From: Bacillus sp. ISL-51
Lineage (GTDB): Bacteria > Bacillota > Bacilli > Bacillales > Bacillaceae
NCBI RefSeq assembly: GCF_018613535.1
Contig: NZ_JAGGQB010000005.1
Location: forward strand, 496,001 to 560,000
DNA: 64,000 nt
Direction of reading: 5' to 3'
The notes beneath the pieces were generated by a model that was given only the letters and a program-made list of their open reading frames with translations, had not been told where the DNA came from and searched no databases. Of the stretch, positions 23,314 to 33,437 are shown in pieces. Each line of letters starts with the position of its first letter. The stretch's first letter is position 1. The position numbers and the translations under genes are program-made.

Positions 23314-23334
23314 TGTTAGTACCTGATCTTAATT
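23314..23334 (-). promoter_or_regulatory. FapR operator of fabI
   Basis: TTAGTACCTGATCTTAA (23316-23332) matches the FapR inverted repeat known from fatty-acid genes (ATTAGTACCTGATACTAAT type). It lies in the fabI leader. FapR binding is established for the B. subtilis gene; here it is inferred from the sequence. Confidence 0.85.
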
Positions 23335-23376
23335 TCAATCATATCATAACCTTGTCCAGAATAAAAGTACAGGAAA

Positions 23377-23405
23377 GAGACCGCAGCCATGAGCGGTCCC
23401 TTTTT
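23377..23405 (-). terminator. Terminator after the thiamine operon
   Basis: GAGACCGC (23377-23384) pairs with GCGGTCCC (23393-23400). It follows the thiD stop on the minus strand with CTCTTTCC after it, and the + strand has a six-T run, so it may work both ways. Confidence 0.7.
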
Positions 23406-24217
23406 TATCTCGTCTGCAAACTGTTTCTTTTAAAGGCAAAATGATTGGTCGGGCCGTGTCCCGCACCGATGCCGAGCGTGTTTTCCACAGCTTCACGGAC
23501 AAAATTGGCGGCAATCTCGAATGCCGTTTGAATCTCTGCTCCTTTTGCTGTCTCCGCTGTCATCGCTGCCGCAAACGTGCAGCCTGTTCCGTGTGTATGT
23601 TTTGTGTCAATATACGAGTGGCTGATTTGCGTAAAAGACGAGCCGTCAAATAATAAATCAACGATTTTACCCTGTTCAGGCTTGTGCCCGCCTTTTATAA
23701 TGACATTTTTTGCTCCAAGCTTACATAGATGTTCCGCGGCTTTTTTTCGATCCTCAAACGTACGGATTTCCATTCCCGTTAACACCTCGGCTTCGGGAAC
23801 ATTCGGCGTAATCGCATAGCTGCGCGGGATTAACAGCTCCTTTAATGCGGCCTGTGATTCTTCACGCAGCAAGGAAGCGCCGCCTTTCGCAATCATAACG
23901 GGGTCAGCGATTACATGATCCAGCTCGTACTGATCAATTTTTTCTGCAATCACCGTAATCATCTCAGCGCTCCACAGCATCCCCGTCTTTAATGCGTCCG
24001 GCCGCAAGTCTTCCGCCACCGCGTCTATCTGGCTGCCGAGGGCTTCTGCCGTGAGCGGGTAGATGCCGTGAACACCCAGTGTATTCTGCGCAGTTACCGC
24101 TGTAATGGCTGACATTCCGAAGACGCCGAGTTCCTGAAACGTTTTGAGATCCGCCTGAATACCGGCGCCCCCGCCTGAATCAGAACCGGCAATCGTTAAT
24201 GCTTTACAAATGCTCAT
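23405..24217 (-). CDS. thiD: Hydroxymethylpyrimidine/phosphomethylpyrimidine kinase
   Basis: ThiD phosphorylates the pyrimidine HMP and then HMP-P, making the pyrimidine half of thiamine. The 270-residue ribokinase-like protein shows IAGSDSGGGAGIQADLKTF at the N-terminus, HVIADPVMIAKGG, and the catalytic DTKHTHGTGCTFAAA near residue 215. It corresponds to YjbV and is last in the tenA-tenI-thiOSGFD operon, 21 nt after thiF. The hairpin after its stop ends the operon. PdxK activity occurs in some relatives, but ThiD is favoured by context. Confidence 0.94.
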   Translation of the reverse strand: MSICKALTIAGSDSGGGAGIQADLKTFQELGVFGMSAITAVTAQNTLGVHGIYPLTAEALGSQIDAVAEDLRPDALKTGMLWSAEMITVIAEKIDQYELDHVIADPVMIAKGGASLLREESQAALKELLIPRSYAITPNVPEAEVLTGMEIRTFEDRKKAAEHLCKLGAKNVIIKGGHKPEQGKIVDLLFDGSSFTQISHSYIDTKHTHGTGCTFAAAMTAETAKGAEIQTAFEIAANFVREAVENTLGIGAGHGPTNHFAFKRNSLQTR

Positions 24218-24238
24218 GCTGTTTTCTCTCCTTTCGCG

Positions 24239-25249
24239 TCACCCGATCCATTTATGATAAAAGGATTTCGCCCTGCTGATGTCGCTCGTGCCGTGAATTA
24301 AAGCCCGGCCGTCACGAAACAGAACCATCTTTAAACTGTCCGAACGGCAGGAAATTAAATACGGATTAGCCGATACTTCAAGCCCCGCCTGTCTGAGCTG
24401 TCCGGCAAGTGATTTAAGTTCAATCTGTTCTGCCATCTCCGTCCTGATCTGTACGGTGTTTCGGCCGCACAGTACAGCGGCTTTTGTTTGGCTTTCAAAA
24501 GATAAAAACGGAAATTCATTCGTGCCGCAGCTTGGGCATTCGGCCGCTTTAAGCTTAGCAATATTCACTTCTGACCGTTCATTTTTCCACAAATCAAAGG
24601 AACGGAGTACATGCTCAATAGGTTCGCCTGTCAAAAGCTTCAGCGCATCGGCAGCCTGATAAACGGCAACCTGTAATACCGCAGGGCTGATGATTCCCGC
24701 CGTATCGCAGGTCAAACCGCCTAACGGCAGCGTCTCAAGCAGACAGTGAAGGCATGGAGTGACACCAGGAATAACGGTAAAGGAAATCCCATAGCTGCCG
24801 ACACAGGCGCCGTACAAAAAGGGAATTCCCTTCTGAACCGCCGCGTCATTGACAATAAGCCTTGTTTCAAAGTTGTCCGCAGCGTCGACAATGATTGAAG
24901 CATCACTGATTAGCCGGGGCGCATTTTCTGCGGTGACATCCATGACTAAGCCTTTCACATCCACATCGCTGTTAATGGAACGGAGCCGTTTTTCAGCCGC
25001 TGCGGCCTTCGGCATTTCCCGTCTGACGTCGTCTTCAGTATAGAGCTGCTGGCGCTGAAGATTGCTCCATTCAACATAATCTCTGTCGGCTATCGTTACT
25101 TTCCCAACACCTGCTCTGACAAGCATCTCCGCACCGGCCGTCCCGAGCGCGCCGGCGCCGATAATGACGGCATGAGACGCTTTCAGCTTTTGCTGGCCGC
25201 CGGGACCGATCGGCTGAAACAGCTCCTGTCTGGAATATCTGTCCGTCAT
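24239..25249 (-). CDS. thiF: ThiS adenylyltransferase
   Basis: ThiF activates the C-terminal glycine of the sulfur carrier ThiS by adenylation, an E1/MoeB-type reaction. The 336-residue protein has the nucleotide loop [16 protein letters not shown], the Arg/Gln segment [10 protein letters not shown], the adenylation Asp region [10 protein letters not shown], and a zinc site from CLHC and CPSC. An extra C-terminal part from about residue 250 is variable in the family. It overlaps thiG by 4 nt (ATGA) and shares its operon with its partner thiS. Confidence 0.93.
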   Translation of the reverse strand: MTDRYSRQELFQPIGPGGQQKLKASHAVIIGAGALGTAGAEMLVRAGVGKVTIADRDYVEWSNLQRQQLYTEDDVRREMPKAAAAEKRLRSINSDVDVKGLVMDVTAENAPRLISDASIIVDAADNFETRLIVNDAAVQKGIPFLYGACVGSYGISFTVIPGVTPCLHCLLETLPLGGLTCDTAGIISPAVLQVAVYQAADALKLLTGEPIEHVLRSFDLWKNERSEVNIAKLKAAECPSCGTNEFPFLSFESQTKAAVLCGRNTVQIRTEMAEQIELKSLAGQLRQAGLEVSANPYLISCRSDSLKMVLFRDGRALIHGTSDISRAKSFYHKWIG

Positions 25250-26010
25250 ACAGGAAGACCGTCTCGCGGACTGCTCGCCGTGCCGTAATCTTTCACCGGA
25301 ATTCTGCCCGCCTCATAAGATAGCCGCCCCGCTTCGACGGCAAGCTTCATCGCCTGTGCCATTTTTACCGGATCATCCGCGCCTGACACAGCTGTATTTA
25401 ATAAAACACCGTCGGCTCCCAGTTCCATCGCATAGGCTGCATCTTTTGAAGATCCGACGCCGGCATCCACAATGACAGGCACCTTCGCCTGCTCAATGAT
25501 GAATGACAGATTCAGAGGATTCAGAATGCCTTGGCCCGAGCCGATCGGCGAAGCGCCTGGCATAATGGCATGAACGCCAAGCTCTTCAAGACGCCTTGCG
25601 AGCACGACATCATCAGACGTATACGGAAGAACGATAAACCCCTCTTTAAGCAGCTGTTCGGAGGCTTTTAACGTTTCGACCGGGTCCGGCAAAAGAGATC
25701 GGCTGCAGCCGATCACCTCTACTTTTATCATGTCGCAAAGCCCGGATGCTTTTGCAAGCTTTGCGATTCTGACGGCTTCTTCAGCCGTCGAGGCTCCGGC
25801 TGTATTCGGAAGAAGCGTGTATTTGGACAAATCAAGCTGTTCAAGAAAATTCGGCTGAGACGGTTCAAATATGTTCATCCGCCGTACCGCAAAAGTTAAA
25901 ATATCCGATTCTGATACGGCGACCGCTTCTTTCTGGATGTCGAAACTCGGATATTTTCCCGTTCCTAACAGAAGTCTTGAATTAAATTGTTTTCCGCCTA
26001 TTGTTAACAT
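25246..26010 (-). CDS. thiG: Thiazole synthase
   Basis: ThiG builds the thiazole phosphate ring of thiamine from deoxyxylulose-5-phosphate, ThiS-thiocarboxylate and dehydroglycine. The 254-residue TIM-barrel protein shows [11 protein letters not shown], the Schiff-base Lys in [10 protein letters not shown] near residue 97, [33 protein letters not shown] and the Gly-rich end. It lies 3 nt after thiS and overlaps thiF by 4 nt. Dehydroglycine is expected from ThiO, encoded upstream. Confidence 0.95.
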   Translation of the reverse strand: MLTIGGKQFNSRLLLGTGKYPSFDIQKEAVAVSESDILTFAVRRMNIFEPSQPNFLEQLDLSKYTLLPNTAGASTAEEAVRIAKLAKASGLCDMIKVEVIGCSRSLLPDPVETLKASEQLLKEGFIVLPYTSDDVVLARRLEELGVHAIMPGASPIGSGQGILNPLNLSFIIEQAKVPVIVDAGVGSSKDAAYAMELGADGVLLNTAVSGADDPVKMAQAMKLAVEAGRLSYEAGRIPVKDYGTASSPRDGLPV

Positions 26011-26013
26011 GAC

Positions 26014-26217
26014 TCATCCGCCTCCTACGAAATGGACAATCTCTATGACATCGCGGTCACACAGGCCCACATTCCGATAATTCTTTTTTTCGATGATTTC
26101 TTTATTTCTCTCCACAACTACAATTTTTTGGTCAAGCTGATAGGATTCTAGCAAATCCTGAATCGTGCCTTTTTCCTTATCCCATTCAATTTGTTTTCCG
26201 TTCAGCTGAAGGATCAT
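26014..26217 (-). CDS. thiS: Thiamine biosynthesis sulfur carrier ThiS
   Basis: A 67-residue ubiquitin-like protein ([26 protein letters not shown]...) ending in Gly-Gly-Gly. The terminal glycine is adenylated by ThiF and made into the thiocarboxylate that donates sulfur to ThiG. The family usually ends in Gly-Gly after a hydrophobic residue; here VGGG gives the same functional end. It overlaps the thiO stop by 4 nt. Confidence 0.95.
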   Translation of the reverse strand: MILQLNGKQIEWDKEKGTIQDLLESYQLDQKIVVVERNKEIIEKKNYRNVGLCDRDVIEIVHFVGGG

Positions 26218-27323
26218 ACCTGAACCGCCTCCTTGCGATCAATTCGAAACGCCTCTTGCCACTCTGTTTTGACCTCTTGATTCAAGACCAGATTCCGAAC
26301 CATTTCAGCCGTTGCCGGGGCTAAAAGAATGCCGTTTCGAAAATGGCCGGCAGCAAATACTAAGCCGTTGTCCTCCGGGTGCCGGCCGATAAACGGCTTT
26401 CCGTCTTTTGTTCCCGGCCGGAGCCCCGCCCAAAACTGGTCCATCTTCATATGTTCAATTGCAGGCAGCATTGATTTTGCTTTTTTTATGACTTCTTCAA
26501 GCCCTCCGATGTCCGGTGTATCACTCCAGTCGCCCGGTTTCATGGTTGCTCCGATCACAAGTCGGCCGCTTTTTCTCGGAACGACATAACAGTGGTCATG
26601 GTACAGCGTTCTTGTAAGCGGGATCTCATCGTTCCAAACAGAGAGACATTCCCCTTTTACAGGGAAAAAGGGCTGTCCTAAGCCGAGCTGGGCAAAAAAC
26701 TGTCCGCTCCATACACCGCTTGCGACTGCGACTTGATCAGCATATACGGCTCCGGCCGATGTTTTTATGCAGAACGCTTCTTTATCCCGTTTGATTTCAA
26801 TAACGTGTGTATGTTCATAACATTCTGCTCCATAGCGCCTCGCGCCTTTGGCATACGCTTTACAGACATAATACGGCTCGACATGGACGTCGTCTTTTAT
26901 CAGGCTTGCGCCGAGAATGTCTTTTGACGCAAACGGCTCTTTTTCAAGCGCTTCTTTTGCAGAAAGCCATGTGACGGAAGGTAAATCATCCATCTGCCGC
27001 AAACGGTTGACATCTTCTTTTGAATACGCCAGCTTCAGCATCCCGCCATTATGGCGCCTGATGTCAATGCCCGCTGCTTCTTGCAGCTCTTTTTCGGCAG
27101 TTTCATACAGGCGCTGGCTGTGCATGGCAAAATCAAAAAACGCGTCACGATTTTCGCATTCAGCATGTGCGCCAAGCATTCCCGCCGCTGCGCTTGTCGT
27201 CCTTTTGCCGATTGTCCCGCTTTCGAACAAGACGGTTTTCTGTTTATTCTTCGCCAGCTCATAAGCAATGGCCGTTCCGATGATTCCGCCGCCGATAACC
27301 GCTGTATCATAGTGCTTCTTCAT
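26214..27323 (-). CDS. thiO: Glycine oxidase
   Basis: ThiO is an FAD enzyme that oxidises glycine to the imine needed by ThiG. The 369-residue protein shows the Rossmann motif [17 protein letters not shown], then [43 protein letters not shown] and [20 protein letters not shown]. An AAGGGAGG site precedes the ATG. The start overlaps the tenI end by 17 nt and the stop overlaps thiS by 4 nt, so the operon is tightly coupled. Confidence 0.94.
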   Translation of the reverse strand: MKKHYDTAVIGGGIIGTAIAYELAKNKQKTVLFESGTIGKRTTSAAAGMLGAHAECENRDAFFDFAMHSQRLYETAEKELQEAAGIDIRRHNGGMLKLAYSKEDVNRLRQMDDLPSVTWLSAKEALEKEPFASKDILGASLIKDDVHVEPYYVCKAYAKGARRYGAECYEHTHVIEIKRDKEAFCIKTSAGAVYADQVAVASGVWSGQFFAQLGLGQPFFPVKGECLSVWNDEIPLTRTLYHDHCYVVPRKSGRLVIGATMKPGDWSDTPDIGGLEEVIKKAKSMLPAIEHMKMDQFWAGLRPGTKDGKPFIGRHPEDNGLVFAAGHFRNGILLAPATAEMVRNLVLNQEVKTEWQEAFRIDRKEAVQV

Positions 27324-27924
27324 AACCGGCCTCCCTTACCTCGCGAGAATAACGTTTTGCCGCTTCCCCGGGGTTTTTTGCTGAAAAAATCCCCGACATG
27401 ACGGCAATTCCGTCCGGCCCCGCCTGTTTTGCCTGACAGATTGTCTCAAGTGTCATACCGCCAATGGCGATCACCGGAATGGAAATTTTTCGTTTAATGT
27501 CTGAAAGCAGATTTATGCCTCTTGCTTCAAGTCCTTTTTTACAATCAGTTTCAAATACATGGCCGAATAACACATAATCGGCATCCTCTTTTTCAGCTTG
27601 GACGGCTTCTTTCAGCGAGTGAACGGAACGGCCGATATGAAGATGCGGAAATCTCGCTCTTACCTGCTTTACGGAAAAGCTGTGCGCCGGAAGCTGAACT
27701 CGGTGAATATTGGCAAAAAGCGCTATATCCGCCCGGTCATTGATGATCAGTTTTTCCTTATCCACGCCGCCTTTTTGTAAAAGCGACAGCAGATGCATGA
27801 TATCCCCGGCTGATTTGTCCCGCTCTCTGAGATGAATAAAGCCCACATGACGATGAATCGAGATAATATCTTGCGCCAGCTGTGCAACGGGCTTTCGGTT
27901 ATCAGTTACCGCGTGCAGCTCCAA
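27307..27924 (-). CDS. tenI: Thiazole tautomerase TenI
   Basis: TenI aromatises the thiazole tautomer released by ThiG; it is a ThiE-like TIM barrel that lacks thiamine-phosphate synthase activity in B. subtilis. The protein shows [40 protein letters not shown] and [18 protein letters not shown] longer frame begins at 27999, but the TTG at 27924 is 6 nt after GAGGTGG and gives 205 residues, equal to the B. subtilis protein. It overlaps the tenA end by 23 nt. Confidence 0.92.
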   Translation of the reverse strand: MELHAVTDNRKPVAQLAQDIISIHRHVGFIHLRERDKSAGDIMHLLSLLQKGGVDKEKLIINDRADIALFANIHRVQLPAHSFSVKQVRARFPHLHIGRSVHSLKEAVQAEKEDADYVLFGHVFETDCKKGLEARGINLLSDIKRKISIPVIAIGGMTLETICQAKQAGPDGIAVMSGIFSAKNPGEAAKRYSREVREAGYEEAL

Positions 27925-28609
27925 AGGGCTCCACCTCTTCCTGAGCCTTTTTGGACCAGCCTTCTTTTTGATAGGCCATTCCCCAAAATTGATATTCATA
28001 ATAACTTGAAATGACGAAATTCTCTTTCATCTTTGCGCGGATTTCCTCTGTGCTTTTTTCAGCCAGCTCGTCAAAACGGTTGACCTGTTCCTCAACCTGC
28101 TGTCTAAACCAGCCGCCGCCGTATGTTCCGATCCATTTCTCATAAATCGGGTGGCCCGGTTTACATTCCTTCAGCCGTTCGCCGACTTCATAATAAAGCC
28201 AATAGCAAGGCAAAAGAGCTGCTAATATTTCCGCAAAATTACCGCTCAGCACCGATCTGTACATATGGGACGTATAAGAGTAAGCAGTCGGTGACGGTTT
28301 AAATTCCGCACGCTCTTTTTCTGTAATCCCTAAAAGTTTCGTAAATTCGCGGTGCAGCGCCATTTCCGCTTCATATGTGCCTTGCGCGTGGCCTGCCATT
28401 CTGCCCGTTGTAAACAAGTCCTCGGCATAAGCCGCTCCGAAAGCCTGAACCTTAGCAAAATGCGTCAAATAATAGGAATCTTGCAGCACATAATATGTAA
28501 AGCGGTCTATCGGCAGGCTTCCGTCACCGATTCCCTTTACAAAAGGATGAACAAAGCTCCCGTCCCACCATTCAGCGGCGGCCCGCTTGCATTCCTCTGA
28601 AAATTTCAT
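27902..28609 (-). CDS. tenA: Aminopyrimidine aminohydrolase / thiaminase II TenA
   Basis: TenA hydrolyses aminopyrimidine breakdown products of thiamine for salvage (thiaminase II). The protein begins [24 protein letters not shown]. The active Cys is in [13 protein letters not shown] near residue 135, and [14 protein letters not shown] near the C-terminus carries the conserved Glu. Two adjacent ATGs (28612, 28609) follow AAGGGGG; 28609 has the better spacing. It is the first gene of the thiamine operon, after the TPP riboswitch. Confidence 0.94.
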   Translation of the reverse strand: MKFSEECKRAAAEWWDGSFVHPFVKGIGDGSLPIDRFTYYVLQDSYYLTHFAKVQAFGAAYAEDLFTTGRMAGHAQGTYEAEMALHREFTKLLGITEKERAEFKPSPTAYSYTSHMYRSVLSGNFAEILAALLPCYWLYYEVGERLKECKPGHPIYEKWIGTYGGGWFRQQVEEQVNRFDELAEKSTEEIRAKMKENFVISSYYEYQFWGMAYQKEGWSKKAQEEVEPFGAARGN

Positions 28610-28632
28610 CATGTTTTCCCCCTTGATAGAAA

Positions 28633-28669
28633 TAAAAAAACCACTTTCCCGCATCGGAAAAGTGGTTTG
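28633..28669 (-). terminator. Terminator of the TPP riboswitch
   Basis: On the minus strand CCACTTTTCC pairs with GGGAAAGTGG, followed by seven T, upstream of tenA. Its 5' arm can pair instead with the aptamer's closing-stem strand AGTGG, as expected for a transcription-attenuation switch. Confidence 0.85.
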
Positions 28670-28708
28670 GAATTTACATGGATAAAAGACACCCAAAAAA
28701 ATACCGCT

Positions 28709-28800
28709 CCACTTCCCTACGCAGGTCTGAACCTGTTCAAGTTATGAGGGTCTAAAAGTCTCACTTTTATCTCAGCCCTTATGAAGGACACCCCTAGTGG
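28709..28800 (-). promoter_or_regulatory. TPP riboswitch (THI box)
   Basis: On the minus strand: CCACTAGGGGTGTCC, then AAGGGCTGAGATAAAAGTGA, GACCCTCATAACTTGAACAG, CAGACCTGCGTAGGGAAGTGG. These are the THI-box core and closing stem. TPP binding is known to turn such operons off; here it controls tenA-tenI-thiOSGFD. Confidence 0.96.
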
Positions 28801-28859
28801 TCATACGATTAATTATTTACTTGTTATGCCCTTCTATCTTAACATGAATCAAAATTTGG

Positions 28860-30704
28860 TCAAGCTTCAAGCGTTTTTTTCAGCTCCGACACGTAGTTGC
28901 GCGAGCCAGTGACAATAAGGCGGTCTCCTGTTTTCAGCCGTGTGTCTCCGTGCGGAACGATGCTGTCCACGCCTCTGAAAACCCGTACGAAAATGACATC
29001 GCCCATCAGCGGAAATTCACGCAGAATAATGCCGTTATACGCGGTATTTTCCATGTTGATCTGATAAAGCGAAGACTCTTGGTTCGTCAGCAGGTTCATC
29101 ACGCCGGGAGCTTCAATTAATGCGCGCAAAAGCGTTTTTGTAGAGAGAAGGATTGAAAATATGCTGATGCCCTCTTCCTTCAGCTTCGCTTCATGCTCAA
29201 CGGACCCGACGCTTGCGATGACCCGCTCGGTCCCTTTTTCTTTTGCAAATAATGCGATTTCCGCATTGAGATCTTCATTACCCGTCGCTACCACGAGAAT
29301 ATCGGTCTTAAAGATGCCGTGCGACTCCAGCGTGCTGTGTTTGTAATCAGCGATCGTTTCCACCGTAAAGACGGATTCTGAAAGCTTTTCCTCGGCATTT
29401 TCCTGATACACATGGACGATCCGCACTTCATATTCCTCATCGGGCAGTTCAAGCGTGACCGGAAGCGTCATTTGGTTGGCGCCGATAAATGTAATGCGTT
29501 TTTTTTCCTTCGGCGTTTCTTGCCGTTTGTATAATTTTTTAAAGCCGATCGGCGTTATAATGCTAGCAATCACGGCAACCAAGGTCAGTGCCCCCGACAT
29601 ATTGGCGCTGATGATATGCAGCCTCTGCCCGATCGTAGCTGCTGCAATGACAAGCGACAGAGTGGATGTCAGCAGAAATCCCGACGCCAACACGGTCCTC
29701 TTGTCATACCACCTTTTCAAATAAAGCACCGGAATGATCTTGCTGATAAACAGCGCAATCAAAAGCAGCGGAATCATAATCAATGTTTTCGGATCTTGAA
29801 ACAGCGTCCAAATGTCCAATTTCACGCCGACCATGACAAAAAAGATCGGGATTAAAAACCCGTAGCCGAACGAATCAAGCTGTTCAACCATTTCTTTATT
29901 CGGCGACAGCAGCGACACCAGCACGCCGGCTAAAAACGCCCCGAGAATATTTTCTGCCCCGAGCGACTCTGACAGGGCGACAAGCACGATAATCAGCGTG
30001 AAAATGGCTCTCGTGCCAATCTGAACCGTTCCTTTTGACATCGATTGAACGAACGAGCGGTGCTTAAAGATCCGGCCGAAAAAGTACAGGACGACCCCCG
30101 CGGCAAACAAAATCATGAGAAGCCACATATTACCGCTGTCCTCACCGTAAACAGAAGCAAAAACGGCGAGGAGAATCATCGTCGCCAAATCGGCAATAAC
30201 GGCGACAAGCAGGATGATCTGCCCGATATTTGAGTTCATAATCCGCTCTTCCTTTAAAGTCGGCACGACCACTCCAAGCGATATCGTCGAAATGATAAGC
30301 GTCATTAAAAAGGCATTTTTGATAAAACCGGCTAAAACAAAGCCGTACGACAGCAGTAATGATAAGATAAAAATGCCGATAAAAATTATCAGTGCTGCGG
30401 CAAACGTGTTGGGAGCTTCCCTGCCGTTTTGGAGAAATTGTTTTTTCTTCCCTTTTTCAAACGAAGAAAAGTCAATCTCCAAACCGCTTAAAAACATTAA
30501 AAAGATAAAGCCGAGAACAGACAGCGTCTCCAGCCACGTATCCCCCTGAACGACAAGATTAAAGCCGCTTTTTCCGATGATAAGCCCCATGATGATTTCC
30601 GCGACAACGACCGGAATGCTGAGCTTAAACCGATGTAAAAGGAGCGGCGTCAAAAATGCGACGATCAGGACAACGACTAAAGATGCGACTGATGTGTGTT
30701 CCAT
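28860..30704 (-). CDS. yjbQ: CPA2 monovalent cation/H+ antiporter with TrkA domains (YjbQ)
   Basis: A 614-residue membrane antiporter of the CPA2 family (KefB/GerN-like). Residues 1-385 hold about twelve hydrophobic segments, with LIIGKSGFNLV, FLSGLEIDF and ENILGAFLAGVLVS typical of the family. Residues 400-530 form a degenerate RCK N domain (ITFIGANQMTLPVTLELPDEEY), and the last 80 residues match a TrkA-C domain (ILREFPLMGDVIFVRVFRG...GDRLIVTGS). AGGAGGT precedes the ATG. K+ or Na+ exchange for protons is expected; the ion is unproven. Confidence 0.9.
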   Translation of the reverse strand: MEHTSVASLVVVLIVAFLTPLLLHRFKLSIPVVVAEIIMGLIIGKSGFNLVVQGDTWLETLSVLGFIFLMFLSGLEIDFSSFEKGKKKQFLQNGREAPNTFAAALIIFIGIFILSLLLSYGFVLAGFIKNAFLMTLIISTISLGVVVPTLKEERIMNSNIGQIILLVAVIADLATMILLAVFASVYGEDSGNMWLLMILFAAGVVLYFFGRIFKHRSFVQSMSKGTVQIGTRAIFTLIIVLVALSESLGAENILGAFLAGVLVSLLSPNKEMVEQLDSFGYGFLIPIFFVMVGVKLDIWTLFQDPKTLIMIPLLLIALFISKIIPVLYLKRWYDKRTVLASGFLLTSTLSLVIAAATIGQRLHIISANMSGALTLVAVIASIITPIGFKKLYKRQETPKEKKRITFIGANQMTLPVTLELPDEEYEVRIVHVYQENAEEKLSESVFTVETIADYKHSTLESHGIFKTDILVVATGNEDLNAEIALFAKEKGTERVIASVGSVEHEAKLKEEGISIFSILLSTKTLLRALIEAPGVMNLLTNQESSLYQINMENTAYNGIILREFPLMGDVIFVRVFRGVDSIVPHGDTRLKTGDRLIVTGSRNYVSELKKTLEA

Positions 30705-30928
30705 TTGTAAATACCTCCTTAGAACAAGGGTTATTAAAGCCCGTATAAACGGACAAAACCTTCTTGATTCAAAAAAACATAACGCGATTTTAACAAGGCT
30801 GAACGCAAAAAAAAAGTAATAAGGCTTTTTTTGTTCAATTCTATTTTAATTTGCTCTAAAACAGCATGATTAGGCACAGGAATTTGCCCCATAATAAATA
30901 AATCAGCTAAAAAGGGAGGCTAATACGC

Positions 30929-31672
30929 ATGGCTTATGATGTCATCAGCGATATACACGGGTGTTATGATGAAATGATCGCGTTAATTCAAAAGCTGGGG
31001 TATGAGGTGAAAGGCGGCATGCCCGTCCATTCTGAAGAGAGAACGCTTGTATTTGCAGGAGATTTAACAGACAGAGGCCCAAAATCCGTTGAGGTGATGC
31101 GTTTTGTGGCAGAAGCATATGAAAAAGGGGCAGTCCGTTATGTCCCGGGAAATCATTGTAATAAGCTGTACCGTTATTTAAAAGGGAATCCCGTAAAAGT
31201 TATGCACGGACTGGAAACGACTGCTGCAGAACTTAAAGAACTTTCGCCGGCTGAAAGAATGGAGGTCTCAGCGCAATTTATCCGGTTATACGAAAAAGCG
31301 CCGCTTTACGACATTTTACATAACGGCGATCTTGTTGTCGCCCATGCCGGCATAAAGGCTGACGATATCGGCAAACACTCGCGGAGGGTGAAGGAGTTTG
31401 TCCTCTACGGGGACATAACAGGAGAAACGCATCCAGACGGCCGGCCTGTCAGAAGAGACTGGGCCGCCGCTTATCACGGCAAAGCGTGGGTTGTATACGG
31501 CCATACCCCTGTAAAAAGGCCGCGGATCGTCAATCGCACCATTAATATTGATACAGGCTGCGTCTTCGGAAATGAGCTGACCGGCTTTCGTTTTCCCGAG
31601 CATGAAACTGTTTCTGTGAAAAGCTCGATGCCGTATGACGCTACACGGTTTCGCGAAGATGCCGGCCAATAG
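30929..31672 (+). CDS. prpE: PPP-family phosphatase / Ap4A hydrolase PrpE
   Basis: A 247-residue metallophosphatase of the PPP family (YjbP). In B. subtilis PrpE has asymmetrical Ap4A hydrolase and phosphotyrosine phosphatase activity and affects germination. Metal-binding motifs are DIHGCYDEM (residue 8), [12 protein letters not shown], and [10 protein letters not shown], where the usual GNHE/D is GNHC as in PrpE; VVAHAGIK and [10 protein letters not shown] supply the later His. GGGAGG precedes the ATG. It is convergent with yjbO across a shared terminator. Confidence 0.92.
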   Translation: MAYDVISDIHGCYDEMIALIQKLGYEVKGGMPVHSEERTLVFAGDLTDRGPKSVEVMRFVAEAYEKGAVRYVPGNHCNKLYRYLKGNPVKVMHGLETTAAELKELSPAERMEVSAQFIRLYEKAPLYDILHNGDLVVAHAGIKADDIGKHSRRVKEFVLYGDITGETHPDGRPVRRDWAAAYHGKAWVVYGHTPVKRPRIVNRTINIDTGCVFGNELTGFRFPEHETVSVKSSMPYDATRFREDAGQ

Positions 31673-31675
31673 CAC

Positions 31676-31713
31676 ACAAAAAAGCCCGAAACTTTCGCTG
31701 TTTCGGGCTTTTA
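31676..31713. terminator. Bidirectional terminator prpE / yjbO
   Basis: AAAGCCCGAAAC (31681-31692) pairs with GTTTCGGGCTTT (31700-31711) around 7 nt, flanked by A and T runs on both sides. Confidence 0.9.
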
Positions 31714-32604
31714 TATCTGTTCGATCAATGATTTCATGTCATCCGGAATCGGAGCATGGAACACGAGCGGTTCACTTGTCATTGGGTGAAAAAATGAAAG
31801 CCGCTCACTGTGAAGGGCCTGCCGGGGCATTCCCTCAGTTTCCCCGCCGTACAGCGTATCGCCGACTAACGGATGGCCGAGATAGCTCATATGCACCCGA
31901 ATTTGATGTGTTCTGCCCGTTTCCAGCTGTAAAGCGGCCAGAGTGCATGTGTCTCCCGCTTTTTTCACACGAAAATGGGTAATCGCTGCTTGGCCTTGCT
32001 GGGTAACCATCCGTTCAATAATGCTGTCCGGCTTTCTGCCGATGTGAGCGTCAACCGTTCCTTCTTTCTGAATCATTCTGCCGTGTACAACAGCGAGATA
32101 GCGCCTTTTAACGCTGCCTTTTTTCTGTTCCGCCGACAAAAGAGAATGGGCGAGACGGTGCTTCGCGATCAGCATGGCGCCCGAGGTATCCCGGTCAAGG
32201 CGGGTGACAAGATGAACCGTTGACTGTACGCCGTTTTGCCGGTAATGGTGAATGATTCCGTTAGCGATGCTTTGTGACGGGTGCTCCCTTGAAGGAATGG
32301 AGGAAACATATGGCTGCTTATTGACGACAAGCACATGTTCATCTTCATAAAGAATATCAAGCGGTACAGGCTCAGGCAGCAGGGTTTCACTCACTTGTTC
32401 CTTTGGAAACTCCACCTTTAACACATCTCTGTCAGCTAAAACCGCGCGGACGGTCACATGTTCACCGTTAATCAGAAGATCTCCCCCGCCGAATTTAATT
32501 TCTGCCAGAAGCCGCTTTGAAATGCCGAGCTGCGCTGTATATTCTTTTACCGTCATGCCGGCTTCTGCGGCTGTAATGGTCTTTTGGATAAAAAAGTTTT
32601 CCAA
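31711..32604 (-). CDS. yjbO: RluA-family pseudouridine synthase (YjbO)
   Basis: A 297-residue enzyme that isomerises specific uridines in RNA, of the RluA/RluD family. An S4-like N-terminal part (TVKEYTAQLGISKRLLAEIKFGGGDLLINGE) is followed by the catalytic motif HLVTRLDRDTSGAMLIAK with the nucleophile Asp near residue 142, then RRYLAVVHG and LETGRTHQIRVHMSYLGHPLVGDTLYGG. Translation starts at TTG 32604, 14 nt after nadK. The RNA target is not known to me. Confidence 0.92.
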   Translation of the reverse strand: MENFFIQKTITAAEAGMTVKEYTAQLGISKRLLAEIKFGGGDLLINGEHVTVRAVLADRDVLKVEFPKEQVSETLLPEPVPLDILYEDEHVLVVNKQPYVSSIPSREHPSQSIANGIIHHYRQNGVQSTVHLVTRLDRDTSGAMLIAKHRLAHSLLSAEQKKGSVKRRYLAVVHGRMIQKEGTVDAHIGRKPDSIIERMVTQQGQAAITHFRVKKAGDTCTLAALQLETGRTHQIRVHMSYLGHPLVGDTLYGGETEGMPRQALHSERLSFFHPMTSEPLVFHAPIPDDMKSLIEQI

Positions 32605-32618
32605 TCCGTTTCCTCTTT

Positions 32619-33419
32619 CTATTCACCTTTTCCGATAAAGGAATCCTGCACTCTTTTCCAAAACGGGAAAGGCCGGAATCTTGCAAATCTGACTTTTTCT
32701 TCAGCCACTCGGCATAGAATCGACTTGACGTCCTTATGCAGCAAGGTTAAATGATCTATCGTCACTTGAAAATCGACGTCATTTCTCGGTTTGATGACAC
32801 AGTTATGATGATCCGGAAGAAGGAGCGGCGAGCCGACAGTCCGAAAGACGCGGTTATTAATTGAAGCCATCTCCGCAAGCTGAATCGCTCTGATGGAAGG
32901 ATGAATGATCGCGCCGCCTAATGCTTTGTTGTAGGCCGTGCTTCCGGACGGTGTGGACAGGCATAAACCGTCACCCCTGAACGTTTCAAACAGCTGTCCC
33001 TTAATTTCAACGTCAGCAACAAGACTGCCTTCTATACTTTTGATCGTGCATTCATTTAATGCCAAATATCGTTCTTCACGCTCGTTCTCATGATAAGTAA
33101 CGATCACCTCTAGGAGAGGATATTCCACAGTATGATACGGGGTTTTGGCGATGGCCAGCACAAGCTTTTCAATTTCTTGGGGAACCCAATCGGCGTAGAA
33201 GCCTAAATGGCCTGTGTGAACCCCGACAAAGGCTGTTTTGTCCAAACGGTCGCTGTATCTGTGAAATGCGTAAAGGAGCGTTCCGTCACCGCCGACAGAG
33301 ATGACGATTTCCGGCTCTTTTTCATCCAATGTCATGTCAAAATCGAGTAAATACGTCTGTATCTTGCTTTTGAGTGTATCTGAAACCTCGTCTCCTTTTG
33401 AAGATACGGCAAATTTCAT
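32619..33419 (-). CDS. nadK: NAD kinase
   Basis: The enzyme phosphorylates NAD to NADP (YjbN/PpnK). The 266-residue protein has the diagnostic [14 protein letters not shown] near residue 45, [16 protein letters not shown], and the second motif [21 protein letters not shown]. It lies 18 nt after yjbM and 14 nt before yjbO, so the three are one operon. In B. subtilis there are two NAD kinases; this is the one near relQ/yjbM. Confidence 0.95.
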   Translation of the reverse strand: MKFAVSSKGDEVSDTLKSKIQTYLLDFDMTLDEKEPEIVISVGGDGTLLYAFHRYSDRLDKTAFVGVHTGHLGFYADWVPQEIEKLVLAIAKTPYHTVEYPLLEVIVTYHENEREERYLALNECTIKSIEGSLVADVEIKGQLFETFRGDGLCLSTPSGSTAYNKALGGAIIHPSIRAIQLAEMASINNRVFRTVGSPLLLPDHHNCVIKPRNDVDFQVTIDHLTLLHKDVKSILCRVAEEKVRFARFRPFPFWKRVQDSFIGKGE

Positions 33420-33437
33420 GCCATAACTCCTCCTTTC

